Source: Planctomycetota bacterium
Lineage (GTDB): Bacteria > Planctomycetota > UBA1135 > GCA-002686595
Direction: 5' to 3'
DNA length: 64,000 nucleotides
Assembly: GCA_016795325.1 (NCBI GenBank)
Contig: JAEUHY010000043.1
Span: forward strand, 114,605 to 178,604
Below, piece by piece: positions 1 to 9,047 of the stretch. The notes under the pieces are model-generated. The model had not been told where the DNA came from and made no database searches. It was given only the letters and a program-made list of their open reading frames with translations. The position numbers and the translations under genes were made by a program. Within the stretch, counting starts at the first letter, position 1. Each line of letters opens with the position of its first letter.

Positions 1-2817
1 CGCAAGCGCGGGCCGCGCCGCTACGCGAAGGTCGTGGCCGCGCTCGAACGCCGCAGAGCGACGCTGCCCGCCACGCCCGTGACGGCGCCGGAGCCACAGG
101 TCGAGGAACACGTCGAACGCGGCTTCGAACTCGAACGTCAGGTCGAACAGGTGCTCGCGGTGCTGCGCAAACCGCGCGGCCGGGCCGTCATGTTGGTCGG
201 GCCTTCGGGCGCAGGCAAAACGACGCTGGCGCGGGAGCTCGCACGCTTCGAACTCAGCCCGGGCGTCAAGCCGCGCCTGGTGCGCATGCAGCCCGACGAG
301 TTCCTGGCGGGCACGAAGTACCTGGGCGAATGGCAGACCAAGCTCGAAGAGCTGGTGCAGTCGCTCGGGAACGACAAACGCGCCGTGCTGTGCGTGCCGA
401 ACGCACACCTGTTGATGACCACGGGCGTGACCGACGACAGCGCGAACAACGTCGGCGCTGCCTTGGCGCAGTACGTCGAACGCGGCTCGCTCGCCGTGGT
501 CGGCGAGACGACGCCCGAGGGCTTCGCCGGCATGTTCGCGCGCGACTCGGCCGCGCGCCGCGTGTGGAGCGAAGTGCGGCTCGAGCCGGCCGACGAAGCG
601 CGTACGCGCCGCATCCTGCGCGCGATCTGCGACGAGTCCGGCGCCTCGGCGAGCGACGCGCTGCTCGAGCGCATCATCGACTACTCGGAGATGTTCGTGG
701 CCGGCGCCGTACAGCCTGGCCGCAGCGCCGGTCTCCTGCGCAGCGTGCTCGAGCGCCACCGCGACGCGCCGCTCACGCTGCGCGACGTGCTCGACGAACT
801 CTCGCGCTTGAGCGGCGTTCCGCGCGATCTGGTCGACGACGACACGCCGCTCGACGTGCCGCGCCTGCGCGAGTTCTTCGAAGCGCGCGTGATCGGCCAG
901 AGCGAAGCGGTCGAGAGCGTTGTCGACCTCGTCACGCTGTTCAAAGCCGGCCTGAACGATCCGCACAAGCCGCTCGCCGTGCTGCTGTTCGTCGGGCCGA
1001 CGGGCGTCGGCAAGACCGAGCTCGCACGTGCGCTCGCCGAGCGTTTGTTCGGCGATCCGGCGCGGCTCCTGCGCTTCGACATGAGCGAGTACGCGACCTA
1101 CGAAGCATTCGAGCGCCTGCACGGCTCGGCCCAGCGCGCCGGCGCGCTCACCAGCGCGGTGCGCGAGCGCCCGCTGTCGGTCGTGCTGCTCGACGAAATC
1201 GAGAAGGCGCACCACAACGTCTTCGATCTGTGCCTGCAGATCTTCGACGCGGGACGGCTGACCGACGGCGCGGGTCGCACCGTCGATTTCCGCCGCACGA
1301 TCGTGATCATGACCAGCAACCTGGGCTCGGCCGTGCGCGTCGATCCGCGGCTGGGCTTCGGCGGTTCGGGGTCCGACTCGCCGGCGAACGACGACGTGCA
1401 GCGCGAGCTGCGCAGCTTCTTCCGGCCCGAGTTCCTCGCGCGCATCGACCGCATCGTGCACTTCGCCCCGCTCTCGCTCGAAACCGCCGAGCAGATCGCG
1501 CGCAAGGAGCTCGCGCGCATGCTGCAGCGCCGCGGCATCGAACGCCGCGGGCTGTCGATCGATGTCGATCCGGCGCTGGTGTCGCTGCTGCTGCGCGAGG
1601 GCTACACGCAGGCCTTCGGCGCGCGGCCGCTCAAGCGCACGATCGAGCGCCGCGTTCTGCTGCCGGTCGCGCGCACGATCGCCAGCGGCCCGATCGAACC
1701 GGGCGCCGTGCTGCGGCTGCGCGTCGACAACGCCGGCGCCGTGCTCGTCGACCTGGTCCGGCCCGCGCAGGACAGCTTGACGCCGCACGCACCGGCGGCG
1801 CCGGCCGGCTCGGAGAGCGTGCGCGAACGTGCGCAAGGACTGCTGGCGCTCGCGCGCGAGGTCGCCGAGTGCGCCAAGCGCTGGGAACAGCGGCGCAGCG
1901 AGCTCGTCGAGACCTCGAACGCTCCGGGCTTCTGGAGCGACGTCGAGCGCGCCACGCGCGCCATGGACGAGCTCCACCGCGTCGACCAGCTGCTGCAACG
2001 CATCGCCAAACTCGCCGCCGGCGCCGAGGCGTTCGCGGAGCGCTTGCTGCGGCCGCGCGCGTCCAAGCTTTCGGCGCAAGACTTCGAGAAGCTCGCGCAG
2101 AGCTCTGCGCAGCTCGAACTGCTCGCGCGCGTCGCACGCGTCAGCGACGCGGCGCGCCTGGGCGATGCGCTGCTCGAGATCACCTCCGTGCGCCGCTCGC
2201 AGGCCGGCCTCGACGGCGTGCTGCTGCTCTCGCGCATGTACCGCGCATGGGCCAAGCGCCACGGCTACGAGTGCGAGACGCTCTCGGACCGCTGCGGCGG
2301 CGAGCCGCACGAGGATTCGCTGGTGCTGGTCGTGCGCGGCGCCGGCGCGCACGAGCTGCTGCGCGGCGAAAGCGGTCTGCACACGTTCCAACAGTCCGCG
2401 GGCGATTCACGCGGCGCCAAGACCGCCCGCACACAACGCGAAGCCGTGCGCGTCGACGTGCACGCCGCCGCCGACCAGCACGACGACGCGGAGCGCGACG
2501 GACTCACGAACTCGACGCGCAAGCTCAGCGGCGTGCGCGGACGCGACATCAGCCGCCCCACGCTCGAAGCCAAGGTCTTCGACGCGCGGCGCGCGCGCTC
2601 CGCTGTCGTGTGGTGCGCGCAGCAACCCGAACAAGCCCTCGCGCACGCGCGCCTGCTGCTCGACTCCCGCGACGGCGCCGCCGCGCCGGGCAACGAACAC
2701 GTCGTGCGCCGCTACCAACTCGGCTCGTCGCCGCTGGTGCGCGACATGCGCTCGAAAACGCAGTCGGGCAAGCTGCACCGAGTGCTGGACGGCGAGCTCG
2801 ACGAGTACTTGGCCTGA
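1..2817 (+). CDS. Clp/Hsp100 AAA+ ATPase fused to a release-factor-2-like module (5' end off the window)
   Basis: The frame is open from base 1, so the gene starts outside the window; residues are counted from the GTG at 34. Module 1 has a Walker A GPSGAGKT (56-63) and the Clp pore-loop-like AGTKYLGEW, but its Walker B is CVPNAHLL with no acidic pair, so D1 probably binds but does not hydrolyse ATP. Module 2 is canonical ClpB/ClpC D2: GPTGVGKT (321-328), LLDEIEKAH (D387, E388), MTSN sensor 1 and GARPLKR sensor 2. From about residue 600 the protein resembles peptide chain release factor 2: PGFWSD, then LLSRMYRAWAKRHGYECE, LLRGESGLH, and the C-terminal LVRDMRSKTQSGKLHRVLDG. The GGQ peptidyl-hydrolase loop and the SPF codon-reading motif are absent. 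I infer an unfoldase acting at or near ribosomes or on release-factor targets; function unknown. Confidence 0.88.
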   Translation, partial: RKRGPRRYAKVVAALERRRATLPATPVTAPEPQVEEHVERGFELERQVEQVLAVLRKPRGRAVMLVGPSGAGKTTLARELARFELSPGVKPRLVRMQPDEFLAGTKYLGEWQTKLEELVQSLGNDKRAVLCVPNAHLLMTTGVTDDSANNVGAALAQYVERGSLAVVGETTPEGFAGMFARDSAARRVWSEVRLEPADEARTRRILRAICDESGASASDALLERIIDYSEMFVAGAVQPGRSAGLLRSVLERHRDAPLTLRDVLDELSRLSGVPRDLVDDDTPLDVPRLREFFEARVIGQSEAVESVVDLVTLFKAGLNDPHKPLAVLLFVGPTGVGKTELARALAERLFGDPARLLRFDMSEYATYEAFERLHGSAQRAGALTSAVRERPLSVVLLDEIEKAHHNVFDLCLQIFDAGRLTDGAGRTVDFRRTIVIMTSNLGSAVRVDPRLGFGGSGSDSPANDDVQRELRSFFRPEFLARIDRIVHFAPLSLETAEQIARKELARMLQRRGIERRGLSIDVDPALVSLLLREGYTQAFGARPLKRTIERRVLLPVARTIASGPIEPGAVLRLRVDNAGAVLVDLVRPAQDSLTPHAPAAPAGSESVRERAQGLLALAREVAECAKRWEQRRSELVETSNAPGFWSDVERATRAMDELHRVDQLLQRIAKLAAGAEAFAERLLRPRASKLSAQDFEKLAQSSAQLELLARVARVSDAARLGDALLEITSVRRSQAGLDGVLLLSRMYRAWAKRHGYECETLSDRCGGEPHEDSLVLVVRGAGAHELLRGESGLHTFQQSAGDSRGAKTARTQREAVRVDVHAAADQHDDAERDGLTNSTRKLSGVRGRDISRPTLEAKVFDARRARSAVVWCAQQPEQALAHARLLLDSRDGAAAPGNEHVVRRYQLGSSPLVRDMRSKTQSGKLHRVLDGELDEYLA

Positions 2818-2854
2818 GGGTGCTCGACCTCCGACGACCGACCTGGTCGTTGCG

Positions 2855-2883
2855 TTGCGGGATCTGTCCTCTGCGCATAGGCT
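2855..2883 (+). promoter_or_regulatory. Predicted sigma-70-type promoter for the 2960 gene
   Basis: A TTGCGG hexamer (2855-2860) lies 17 bases before TAGGCT (2878-2883). Transcription would start near 2890, leaving a leader of about 70 bases that contains a 7-bp hairpin (arms 2901-2907 and 2914-2920). Confidence 0.45.
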
Positions 2884-2959
2884 CCACGACTGCGTCACAG
2901 GGGCCTCATCCCCGAGGCCCGGCGCGCCCCTTCCCGCTCACGCTCGCCGGAGTTCGCTT

Positions 2960-5900
2960 ATGCACTCTCGTTTCGTCCGCGCCTTGGCTGCTGTGCTCTT
3001 GATTTCAGCGTCCGCTCAGTCGCAGTGCCTGGACTTCGCGTCTGGATTCGGACCGGGCGCCAACGGCCTCAGCGGCTCCGCAAAAGCGCTCTGCGCGTTC
3101 GACGACGGCGGCGGCACGCGGCTCTACGCCGGGGGCACGTTCTCTGATCTCGGCAACGCTGCCGTGGCTCGCTGGAACGGCGCAAGCTGGACGCCCGTCG
3201 CTTCGGGGATCAATACGGATCAAGTTCGCGATCTGATCGTCTGGAACGATGGCGGCGGGCAGAAGCTGTACGCCGGCGGGGCGTTCATGTCGATCAACGG
3301 GATCGCGGCCAAGCGCCTTGCTGCTTGGGACGGCTCTGTTTGGGCGGAGGTCGGCGGTGGCCTGAACGGGATCGTGAACAGCATGACCGTGCACGACTTC
3401 GGCTCAGGGCCCAAGCTAGTGGTGGCTGGCGAGTTCACGCTCGCGGGCGCAACCACATGCAAGCGCGCCGCGATGTGGGACGGGGCGCAGTGGACAGCGC
3501 TGGGCTCGAATCTGAACGGCGCGATCTACGGCGCCTTGTCCTACAACGTCAGCGCAGGACCGCAGCTCTTCGTCACCGGCGCCATCCCTGGCGTGGTCAA
3601 CGCATGGAACGGCTCGAGTTGGACTGTGGTTGGGTCGGGGCTCTCTGCCACGAACAGCGCCATGGGCCTGACGGGCATCGCGCTCGTGGGCGCAGACCTT
3701 GGCCAAGGTCCGCGGTTGTTCGCCGGTGGATCCATGTCGCTGAATGGGAACTACGGCCACGTGGTCAGTTGGAACGGCTCCACGTGGTCCGGCGTCGGCC
3801 TGCCTTCCGACGTAAACGCACCGTACAACGTCAAGTCACTCGCCGTGCATGACTTCGGAACTGGGCCGCGATTGTTCGCCGGCGGCTACTTTCCCTATCA
3901 GGCCCCGTTTGAGGTCGCCGCCAACATCGCGTTCTTCAACGCTTCGACGTGGACTCGGCTCGCCAAGGGCCTAGTGTTGACTGATACGACGCAAGCGGTG
4001 AAGGACCTGCTGTCCTTCGACGACGGTACGGGATCCAAGCTGTTCATTGCAGGCTACTTCTCGTCCGCTGGGGAGTATCCGAGCGTGAACGTGGCGCGCT
4101 GGGGTGACCCGTGCCAACCGCCGACGATCACCGCTCAGCCCCAGAGCGCCTCTACGAAGATGACTCCAACCTTCGTAGTCAACTTCACCACTTCCGCGGT
4201 GGGCGCCGCGCCCATCACCTACCAGTGGCGCAAGGACGGCGTGCCGCTCGCGGAGCAGGCGCCGCGTGTCACTGGAACAACCACCAACCAGTTGACGATC
4301 CTCGCGTGGAACCTGGGCGACGCGGGATACTACGACTGCGTCGCGTCCAACGCGTTGGGATCGGCGACCAGCAATACGGCGGAACTGGTGATCCCGTTGC
4401 CGCCTACGGGCCTACCGATCCAGCTAACGGCGGCGGCGGTCAACGGAACCCAGGTTGCGAATCTTCCGCCTGGCAACACGTTCGTTCTCGCCCGCGCGCC
4501 GAACGTCGTTGGAGACGACGAATTCGTGTTCTTCGCCGATTTGTCAGGCAGTCCGTCCGAAGCCCGGGCGCTCTGCCACTATCAGAATTCGCAAGCCACA
4601 TTGATCCATCGATCGCAGCAACAAGCGCCGGGTTGCGAGCCGCAGGCCGTCTTCGGCGGGCTTTCGGCATTCACGCAGTTCGTTGCGGGCTCCGGCGGGC
4701 GCACCGCGTTCAAAGACCAACTCATCGGTGGAACGGTGCCCAATGGCGACTTCGGCATCTGGTTTCACGACGGTTCCGTGACAAGTCTCGTGGCGCGCGA
4801 GGGGCTCCCGGCCGCGGGTTGCAACCCCGGCGAGACGTGGCGCTTCTTCAGCGCCCCAGTCCTCGGCCCGGGCGACGCAGTCGCGTTCACGGGCGTCATT
4901 CGATTCAACAACGTGTCGACCGGCGTTGGCCTGTGGCTGTGGGACGCGACGAACGGGCCACAGCTCGTCGCCAGAAGTGGAGCCACGGCGCCCGGCACGA
5001 GCGACGTGTTCAAGGGTTTCAGCCTCGGACAACCCGTGCAGTTCGACGCGCAGGGGAATCTCCTCATGCACGGTCATCGCGAACTGCCGGGACAGCCTCA
5101 GGCGACCACGCTCTGGTTCGGCCCGCCGCTGGCGATGCAGCCGTTCGTCCAGTTCGGTGATCCTGCGCCGGGTTTCGGCCCTGGTGCGACGCTAGACGTG
5201 ATCCACGGTGCGCGCCGGACGTCGGACGGCTCCGTGTGGTTCGTCGCTTGGGTTCGCGAGGCGAACGGAAACCAGTCGGCGGCCGTCTACCGGTGGAAGC
5301 AAGGCATTCTCGAGTTGGGCGCGCGGCGCGGGGACCCTGGCGTCGAGTGGGACGCGACATCGTCGTTCTGGAGCTTCACGCTCCTGAACGCGAATGCCGC
5401 CGGCGACGCGCTCGTTCAGATCGGACTTGCCACGGCGTGCGCGCCGCCGTGCACGACGACAGCCGTCTATCGCCTCAGAATTGGTGCGCCTCCGACGCTG
5501 ATCCTGGCCAACGGTCAGGATCCACTCGTCGGCGCTCCGGCGGGCAGCACGCTCTCCCAGATCAACCACGCCGCATTCAGTGACCTTGGCGAGATCGCGA
5601 TCTCTTGCCAACTGACCTACACCGGAACAGGTTCATCCTTTGTCGGACAAGCGGCCTACGGCTGGACCGCTCAGCGCGGCCTGTTCCCCATCGCGATCCC
5701 CGGCGCCTCGCTGGAGACGTCGCCCGGCGCGTACCGCACGGTTAGCGATTGCCATATGTCACCGGTGCATGGAGGAGCTGGACTCGCGATAGGAAGCGCC
5801 TTCACGAACACCGGGCGTGTTGCGCTTCAGTTGAACCTGACCAGCGCCCCCAACGGCGACATCGGCATCTACATCGCCGACTTCAACTACCTGCAGGCCC

Positions 5901-6373
5901 TGCAACTCGGAGCAGGCGTCAACGTCTGCTCGGGCGATGGCTCAGGAATTCCCTGCCCGTGCGCGAACGAGGGCGACGCCGGCGAGGGATGCGACAACTC
6001 CACGGGCCTGGGTGGCCAGCTGTCCGTGCGCGGAACCAACCGTGTGAGCGCAGGCGATCTCGAGTTCGACGCCATCCAAATGCCGGCCGACAAGAGCGCG
6101 CTGCTGTTCCAAGGTTCGAGCCTCGCCGGAACCGGTGCGGGCGTTCCGTTCCGCGACGGTGTGCGCTGCGTGGGCACGATCAGCAAACGCTTCACCGTCC
6201 AACAGACACGCGGCAGCGGCACGGCGAGTTGGGGGCCAGGGCTGTCCACCGCCGGCGGCTGGCTCAGTGGGACCACGCACTACTTCCAGGTCTGGTACCG
6301 CGACGGCGCCGGCAGCCCGTGCGCGACATTCAGCAACCTGACCAACGCTCTCGCGGTGCAGTTCTCGCCCTGA
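2960..6373 (+). CDS. Large secreted beta-propeller / Ig-like protein with planctomycete C-terminal domain
   Basis: The product has 1137 residues. The ATG at 2960 is chosen because it is followed at once by a signal peptide (hydrophobic core ALAAVLLISA, about residues 8-18). Residues about 25-380 carry repeated LYAGGxF / VARWNGxxW units typical of six- or seven-bladed propellers. Residues about 383-475 form an Ig-like domain with YQWRKDG and DAGYYDC signatures. A third segment (about 480-980) has repeated phrases such as LVAREG and LVARSG, which suggests a further propeller. The last 150 residues, starting CSGDGSGIPCPC, are a cysteine- and glycine-rich domain ending WYRD...SNLTNALAVQFSP that recurs at 63649. 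It is probably exported; I infer a surface or adhesion role. The exact function is not recognisable. Confidence 0.85.
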   Translation: MHSRFVRALAAVLLISASAQSQCLDFASGFGPGANGLSGSAKALCAFDDGGGTRLYAGGTFSDLGNAAVARWNGASWTPVASGINTDQVRDLIVWNDGGGQKLYAGGAFMSINGIAAKRLAAWDGSVWAEVGGGLNGIVNSMTVHDFGSGPKLVVAGEFTLAGATTCKRAAMWDGAQWTALGSNLNGAIYGALSYNVSAGPQLFVTGAIPGVVNAWNGSSWTVVGSGLSATNSAMGLTGIALVGADLGQGPRLFAGGSMSLNGNYGHVVSWNGSTWSGVGLPSDVNAPYNVKSLAVHDFGTGPRLFAGGYFPYQAPFEVAANIAFFNASTWTRLAKGLVLTDTTQAVKDLLSFDDGTGSKLFIAGYFSSAGEYPSVNVARWGDPCQPPTITAQPQSASTKMTPTFVVNFTTSAVGAAPITYQWRKDGVPLAEQAPRVTGTTTNQLTILAWNLGDAGYYDCVASNALGSATSNTAELVIPLPPTGLPIQLTAAAVNGTQVANLPPGNTFVLARAPNVVGDDEFVFFADLSGSPSEARALCHYQNSQATLIHRSQQQAPGCEPQAVFGGLSAFTQFVAGSGGRTAFKDQLIGGTVPNGDFGIWFHDGSVTSLVAREGLPAAGCNPGETWRFFSAPVLGPGDAVAFTGVIRFNNVSTGVGLWLWDATNGPQLVARSGATAPGTSDVFKGFSLGQPVQFDAQGNLLMHGHRELPGQPQATTLWFGPPLAMQPFVQFGDPAPGFGPGATLDVIHGARRTSDGSVWFVAWVREANGNQSAAVYRWKQGILELGARRGDPGVEWDATSSFWSFTLLNANAAGDALVQIGLATACAPPCTTTAVYRLRIGAPPTLILANGQDPLVGAPAGSTLSQINHAAFSDLGEIAISCQLTYTGTGSSFVGQAAYGWTAQRGLFPIAIPGASLETSPGAYRTVSDCHMSPVHGGAGLAIGSAFTNTGRVALQLNLTSAPNGDIGIYIADFNYLQALQLGAGVNVCSGDGSGIPCPCANEGDAGEGCDNSTGLGGQLSVRGTNRVSAGDLEFDAIQMPADKSALLFQGSSLAGTGAGVPFRDGVRCVGTISKRFTVQQTRGSGTASWGPGLSTAGGWLSGTTHYFQVWYRDGAGSPCATFSNLTNALAVQFSP

Positions 6374-6376
6374 AAC

Positions 6377-6403
6377 GCGGCGAGCGCGCGTCAAGCTCGC
6401 CGC
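6377..6403. terminator. Hairpin between convergent genes
   Basis: A perfect 9-bp stem (GCGGCGAGC at 6377-6385, GCTCGCCGC at 6395-6403) sits right after the stop of the rightward gene and covers the stop region of the leftward gene. There is no T run, so termination is only suggested. Confidence 0.3.
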
Positions 6404-7155
6404 AGGCGCACGAGCATGCGCGGCGAGCTGTCCGTGTGCGGCGAAGAGTCGAAGCCGCCGCACACGTCGAGCAGGTCGAGGCGCACGTCGCGGGCCAGGG
6501 TGCGGAACTCGGCCAGTTCGTAGAGGCGCACGTCTTCGCGCCAGCGCCGCACTTCGCCGTCGGCGCGCAGTTCGACGTCCTTGACGACGCGCCGGCCGCC
6601 GTCGAGCAGCGCGCGGCTCTCGCGCAGCAGGAATTCGTCGCCTTCGCGCACGCTCTCGGCGCGCAGGCCGGCGCGCACGAAGGCCGGGTTCATCAGGTCG
6701 AGCACCGCGAGGCCGCCGGGCTCGAGCACGCGCGCGATCTCGCGCAGCACGCGCGCGTCGCCCAGCTCGCCGAAGTAGCCGAACGACGAGAACAGGTTGA
6801 CGACCGAGCGGAAGGCGCCGCTGGCGAAGGGCACCTCGCGCGCGTCGGAGCGCACCAGGCGTCCGCCGAGGAAGCGCTCGGCTTCGGGCAGGCCGCGCGA
6901 TTGCAGCAGGAGATCGCGCGAGAGATCGAGGCCGAACACGTTCACGCCGGAGGCGGCGAGTAGCAGCGTGTGGCGTCCGAAGCCGCAGCACAGATCGAGC
7001 GTGCGGCCCGCGACGCCGTGCTCGAGCAGCCAACGCACTTCGGGGCGCGCGGCGTCGAGATCGCGGTGCGGGTACACGCGCCGGTAGTCGGCGCGGAACG
7101 CATCCTCGTACCAGCGCGCTTCGCTCGCGCCCGCGGCCGAATTCGAGCTAGTCAC
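6391..7155 (-). CDS. Class I SAM-dependent methyltransferase
   Basis: The product has 254 residues. The GTG at 7155-7153 is chosen because it overlaps the TGA of the upstream lipoprotein gene in a GTGA arrangement, implying translational coupling; a longer reading to 7425 would run through that gene. Motif I is LDLCCGFGRHT (53-63), followed by VFGLDLS (acidic end of strand 2) and later FASGAFRSVVNLFSSFGYF and LEPGGLAVLDLMNP, all typical of Methyltransf_11/25 family enzymes. The LFSSFGYF segment resembles small-molecule or cyclopropane-type methyltransferases. The substrate cannot be told. No membrane segment is visible, so it is probably cytoplasmic. Confidence 0.85.
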   Translation of the reverse strand: MTSSNSAAGASEARWYEDAFRADYRRVYPHRDLDAARPEVRWLLEHGVAGRTLDLCCGFGRHTLLLAASGVNVFGLDLSRDLLLQSRGLPEAERFLGGRLVRSDAREVPFASGAFRSVVNLFSSFGYFGELGDARVLREIARVLEPGGLAVLDLMNPAFVRAGLRAESVREGDEFLLRESRALLDGGRRVVKDVELRADGEVRRWREDVRLYELAEFRTLARDVRLDLLDVCGGFDSSPHTDSSPRMLVRLRRA

Positions 7156-7769
7156 TTCTGCGCCGGCTTCTCGAGCACGAGCGACAGCCCGGTGTCGCCC
7201 CTCGCAGCGTCGACCACCGCGAACACCGCATCTTCGCGCGTGTCCACGCTGCCGTCCGCGTCGTAACGCAGCTCGACCTCGAGCTCGACGTTCTTCGGCA
7301 GCGGCGAGGGCAGGATCGTCGTGTCCTTGTTGAGCACGAACACGAACTCGCGCGTGTCGCCGCTCGCCGCGAGCAGGCCCTTCTTCTCCACCTCGGGATC
7401 GTCGAGATCGACCACGTAGGCCCACAGCGGCATCTTCGCGCCGGTCTGCCCCTTCTGGCGCAGCGTCACCATCAAGCGGCCGACGTTCGTCGTCGCGAGC
7501 TCGCCCTTGAGCAACGCCGAGCCCGCGAACTGGCTCGGGTCGGTGAGCTCGGGACGTTGCGCGCCGCTCGCGAGCTGCGGATGGCCGTCGGGCAGCTGCT
7601 CCCCCACCGGCGGATGGCCGTCGGGCAGCGGACCGGGCGTCACCGGACCGGGTTTGGTGGCGGAAGCAGCGGCGGGCGTCGAAGCAGCCGCCGGTCGCGG
7701 AGCGTCTCCGCAGGCGAGAGCGGTGAAGGCGGCGAGGCTGGCGACGAGGAGAGTCTGCGTGGAGCTCAT
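7152..7769 (-). CDS. Predicted lipoprotein with LPDGHP repeats
   Basis: The product has 205 residues. The N-terminus is a type II signal with lipobox TALAC, lipidated cysteine C20. After it comes an Ala/Pro-rich linker with two LPDGHP motifs (about 48-53 and 59-64); LPxGHPP motifs occur in other envelope lipoproteins, but I know of no assigned function. The folded part (about 80-205) reads as a beta-rich domain (ALLKGELATTNVGRLMVTLRQ, WAYVVDLDDPEV, LPKNVELEVELRYDADG), resembling a proposed copper/cytochrome-biogenesis-type accessory domain, which is only a guess. It is the first gene of a two-gene unit with the methyltransferase (GTGA overlap). It is divergent from dgt, with 86 bases between the start codons. 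Confidence 0.75.
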   Translation of the reverse strand: MSSTQTLLVASLAAFTALACGDAPRPAAASTPAAASATKPGPVTPGPLPDGHPPVGEQLPDGHPQLASGAQRPELTDPSQFAGSALLKGELATTNVGRLMVTLRQKGQTGAKMPLWAYVVDLDDPEVEKKGLLAASGDTREFVFVLNKDTTILPSPLPKNVELEVELRYDADGSVDTREDAVFAVVDAARGDTGLSLVLEKPAQK

Positions 7770-7840
7770 GCGGGCGGAGATTGGAACAGTCCGGGCCGTG
7801 CGGCGCGAGTCCCGCCGCTTCGGCGTGCGCTCGGGCAGCT

Positions 7841-7846
7841 TAGGAT
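7841..7846 (+). promoter_or_regulatory. -10 element of dgt, leaderless type
   Basis: TAGGAT ends 9 bases before the ATG at 7856. Transcription would begin at or next to the start codon, and no Shine-Dalgarno sequence fits in between. Confidence 0.5.
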
Positions 7847-7855
7847 CCCCAGCAC

Positions 7856-9022
7856 ATGGACCAAGTCCCGCAGTTGTTCGACCGCCTCGCCAAACAAGAG
7901 CGGGAAGCCCGCGCGCTGGCGCCCTGGGCGCTGAAGGCGTCGGGTTCGCGCGGCCGCAAGCACCCCGAGGCGCAGGACGAGCTGCGGACCGAGTTCGAGC
8001 GCGACCGCGACCGCATCGTGCACTGCACAGGCTTTCGGCGGCTCATGTACAAGACGCAGGTGTTCGTCAACTGGGAGGGCGACCACTTCCGCACGCGCCT
8101 CTCGCACTCGCTCGAGGTCGCCCAGGTCGCCCGCTCGATCGGCAGCGCGCTCGCGCTCAACGAGAGTTTCTGCGAGGCGCTGGCCCTGGCGCACGACATC
8201 GGCCACCCGCCGTTTGGCCACCGCGGCGAGTGGGCGCTCGACGGGCTGATGCACGAGCACGGCGGCTTTCGCCACAACTTCCAAGTGCTGCGCGTGGTCG
8301 ACCTGCTCGAGCGCCGCAGCCCGGCCTACCCCGGGCTCAACCTGACGCGCGAGCTGCGCGAATCGCTGCTCAAGCACGAGAAGGACGAGGACTGGCCCGA
8401 CGAGTTCCGGCCCAAGCCGCACCGGCCGTACCTCGAGGCGCAGGTGGTCGACCTCGCCGACTCGACGGCCTACGACATGCACGACGTCGAGGACGGCCTG
8501 GCGGCCGGCATGTTCGAGCTGAGCGAGCTCGAGCGCGCGAGCGAGCTGTGGCGCGACGCACAGGCGGCGGTCGACCGGCGCCACCCGAGCTTTCGCGACG
8601 AGACTGACGACGCGAAGTTGAGCGTCAAGCGCGTCGCGAACGAGATGCTCAAGCTGTGCATCACCGACCTGATCCGCGCGAGCGCCGAACGCGTCGCCGC
8701 GGCGGGCGTGACGAGCCCCGAAGACGTGCGCGCGCACGGCGTGATGCTCGTCGGCCACTCCGCGCCGATGAAGGCTAAGGTGGCCGAGCTCGAGATCTTC
8801 CTCGACCGGCGCTTCTACAAGCACGCACACCTCGCCGAGCTCACCAAACACGCCGCCGCCACGCTGCGCGCGCTGTTCGAGGCCTACGTCGCGCGCCCCA
8901 GCGAGATGGCGCCGTGGTACGCGCGCTGGGCCGAGCAGGTCGGCCTCGAACGCGCCGTGTGCGACTACATCGCCGGCATGACCGACCGCTTCGCGCAGCA
9001 GGAGTTCGAGCGGCTCGCCTAG
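7856..9022 (+). CDS. dgt: Deoxyguanosinetriphosphate triphosphohydrolase-like dNTPase
   Basis: The product has 388 residues, in the range of bacterial dNTPases of the HD superfamily, which hydrolyse dNTPs to deoxynucleoside and tripolyphosphate. The metal-binding set is visible: RLSHS (H84), LAHDIGHPPFGH (H113, D114) and VDLADSTAYDMHD (D202). The N-terminal RDRDRIVHCTGFRRLMYKTQV stretch and the FVNWEGDHFRTRL nucleotide-binding segment are typical of the dGTPase type 2 (Dgt-like) group. The ATG at 7856 is supported by the TAGGAT box just ahead of it. It is a single gene, divergent from the lipoprotein gene. It probably acts in dNTP pool control in the cytoplasm; which dNTP is preferred cannot be told. 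Confidence 0.93.
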   Translation: MDQVPQLFDRLAKQEREARALAPWALKASGSRGRKHPEAQDELRTEFERDRDRIVHCTGFRRLMYKTQVFVNWEGDHFRTRLSHSLEVAQVARSIGSALALNESFCEALALAHDIGHPPFGHRGEWALDGLMHEHGGFRHNFQVLRVVDLLERRSPAYPGLNLTRELRESLLKHEKDEDWPDEFRPKPHRPYLEAQVVDLADSTAYDMHDVEDGLAAGMFELSELERASELWRDAQAAVDRRHPSFRDETDDAKLSVKRVANEMLKLCITDLIRASAERVAAAGVTSPEDVRAHGVMLVGHSAPMKAKVAELEIFLDRRFYKHAHLAELTKHAAATLRALFEAYVARPSEMAPWYARWAEQVGLERAVCDYIAGMTDRFAQQEFERLA

Positions 9023-9047
9023 AGCGCGCCGCGCCGTCACGGCGCTG

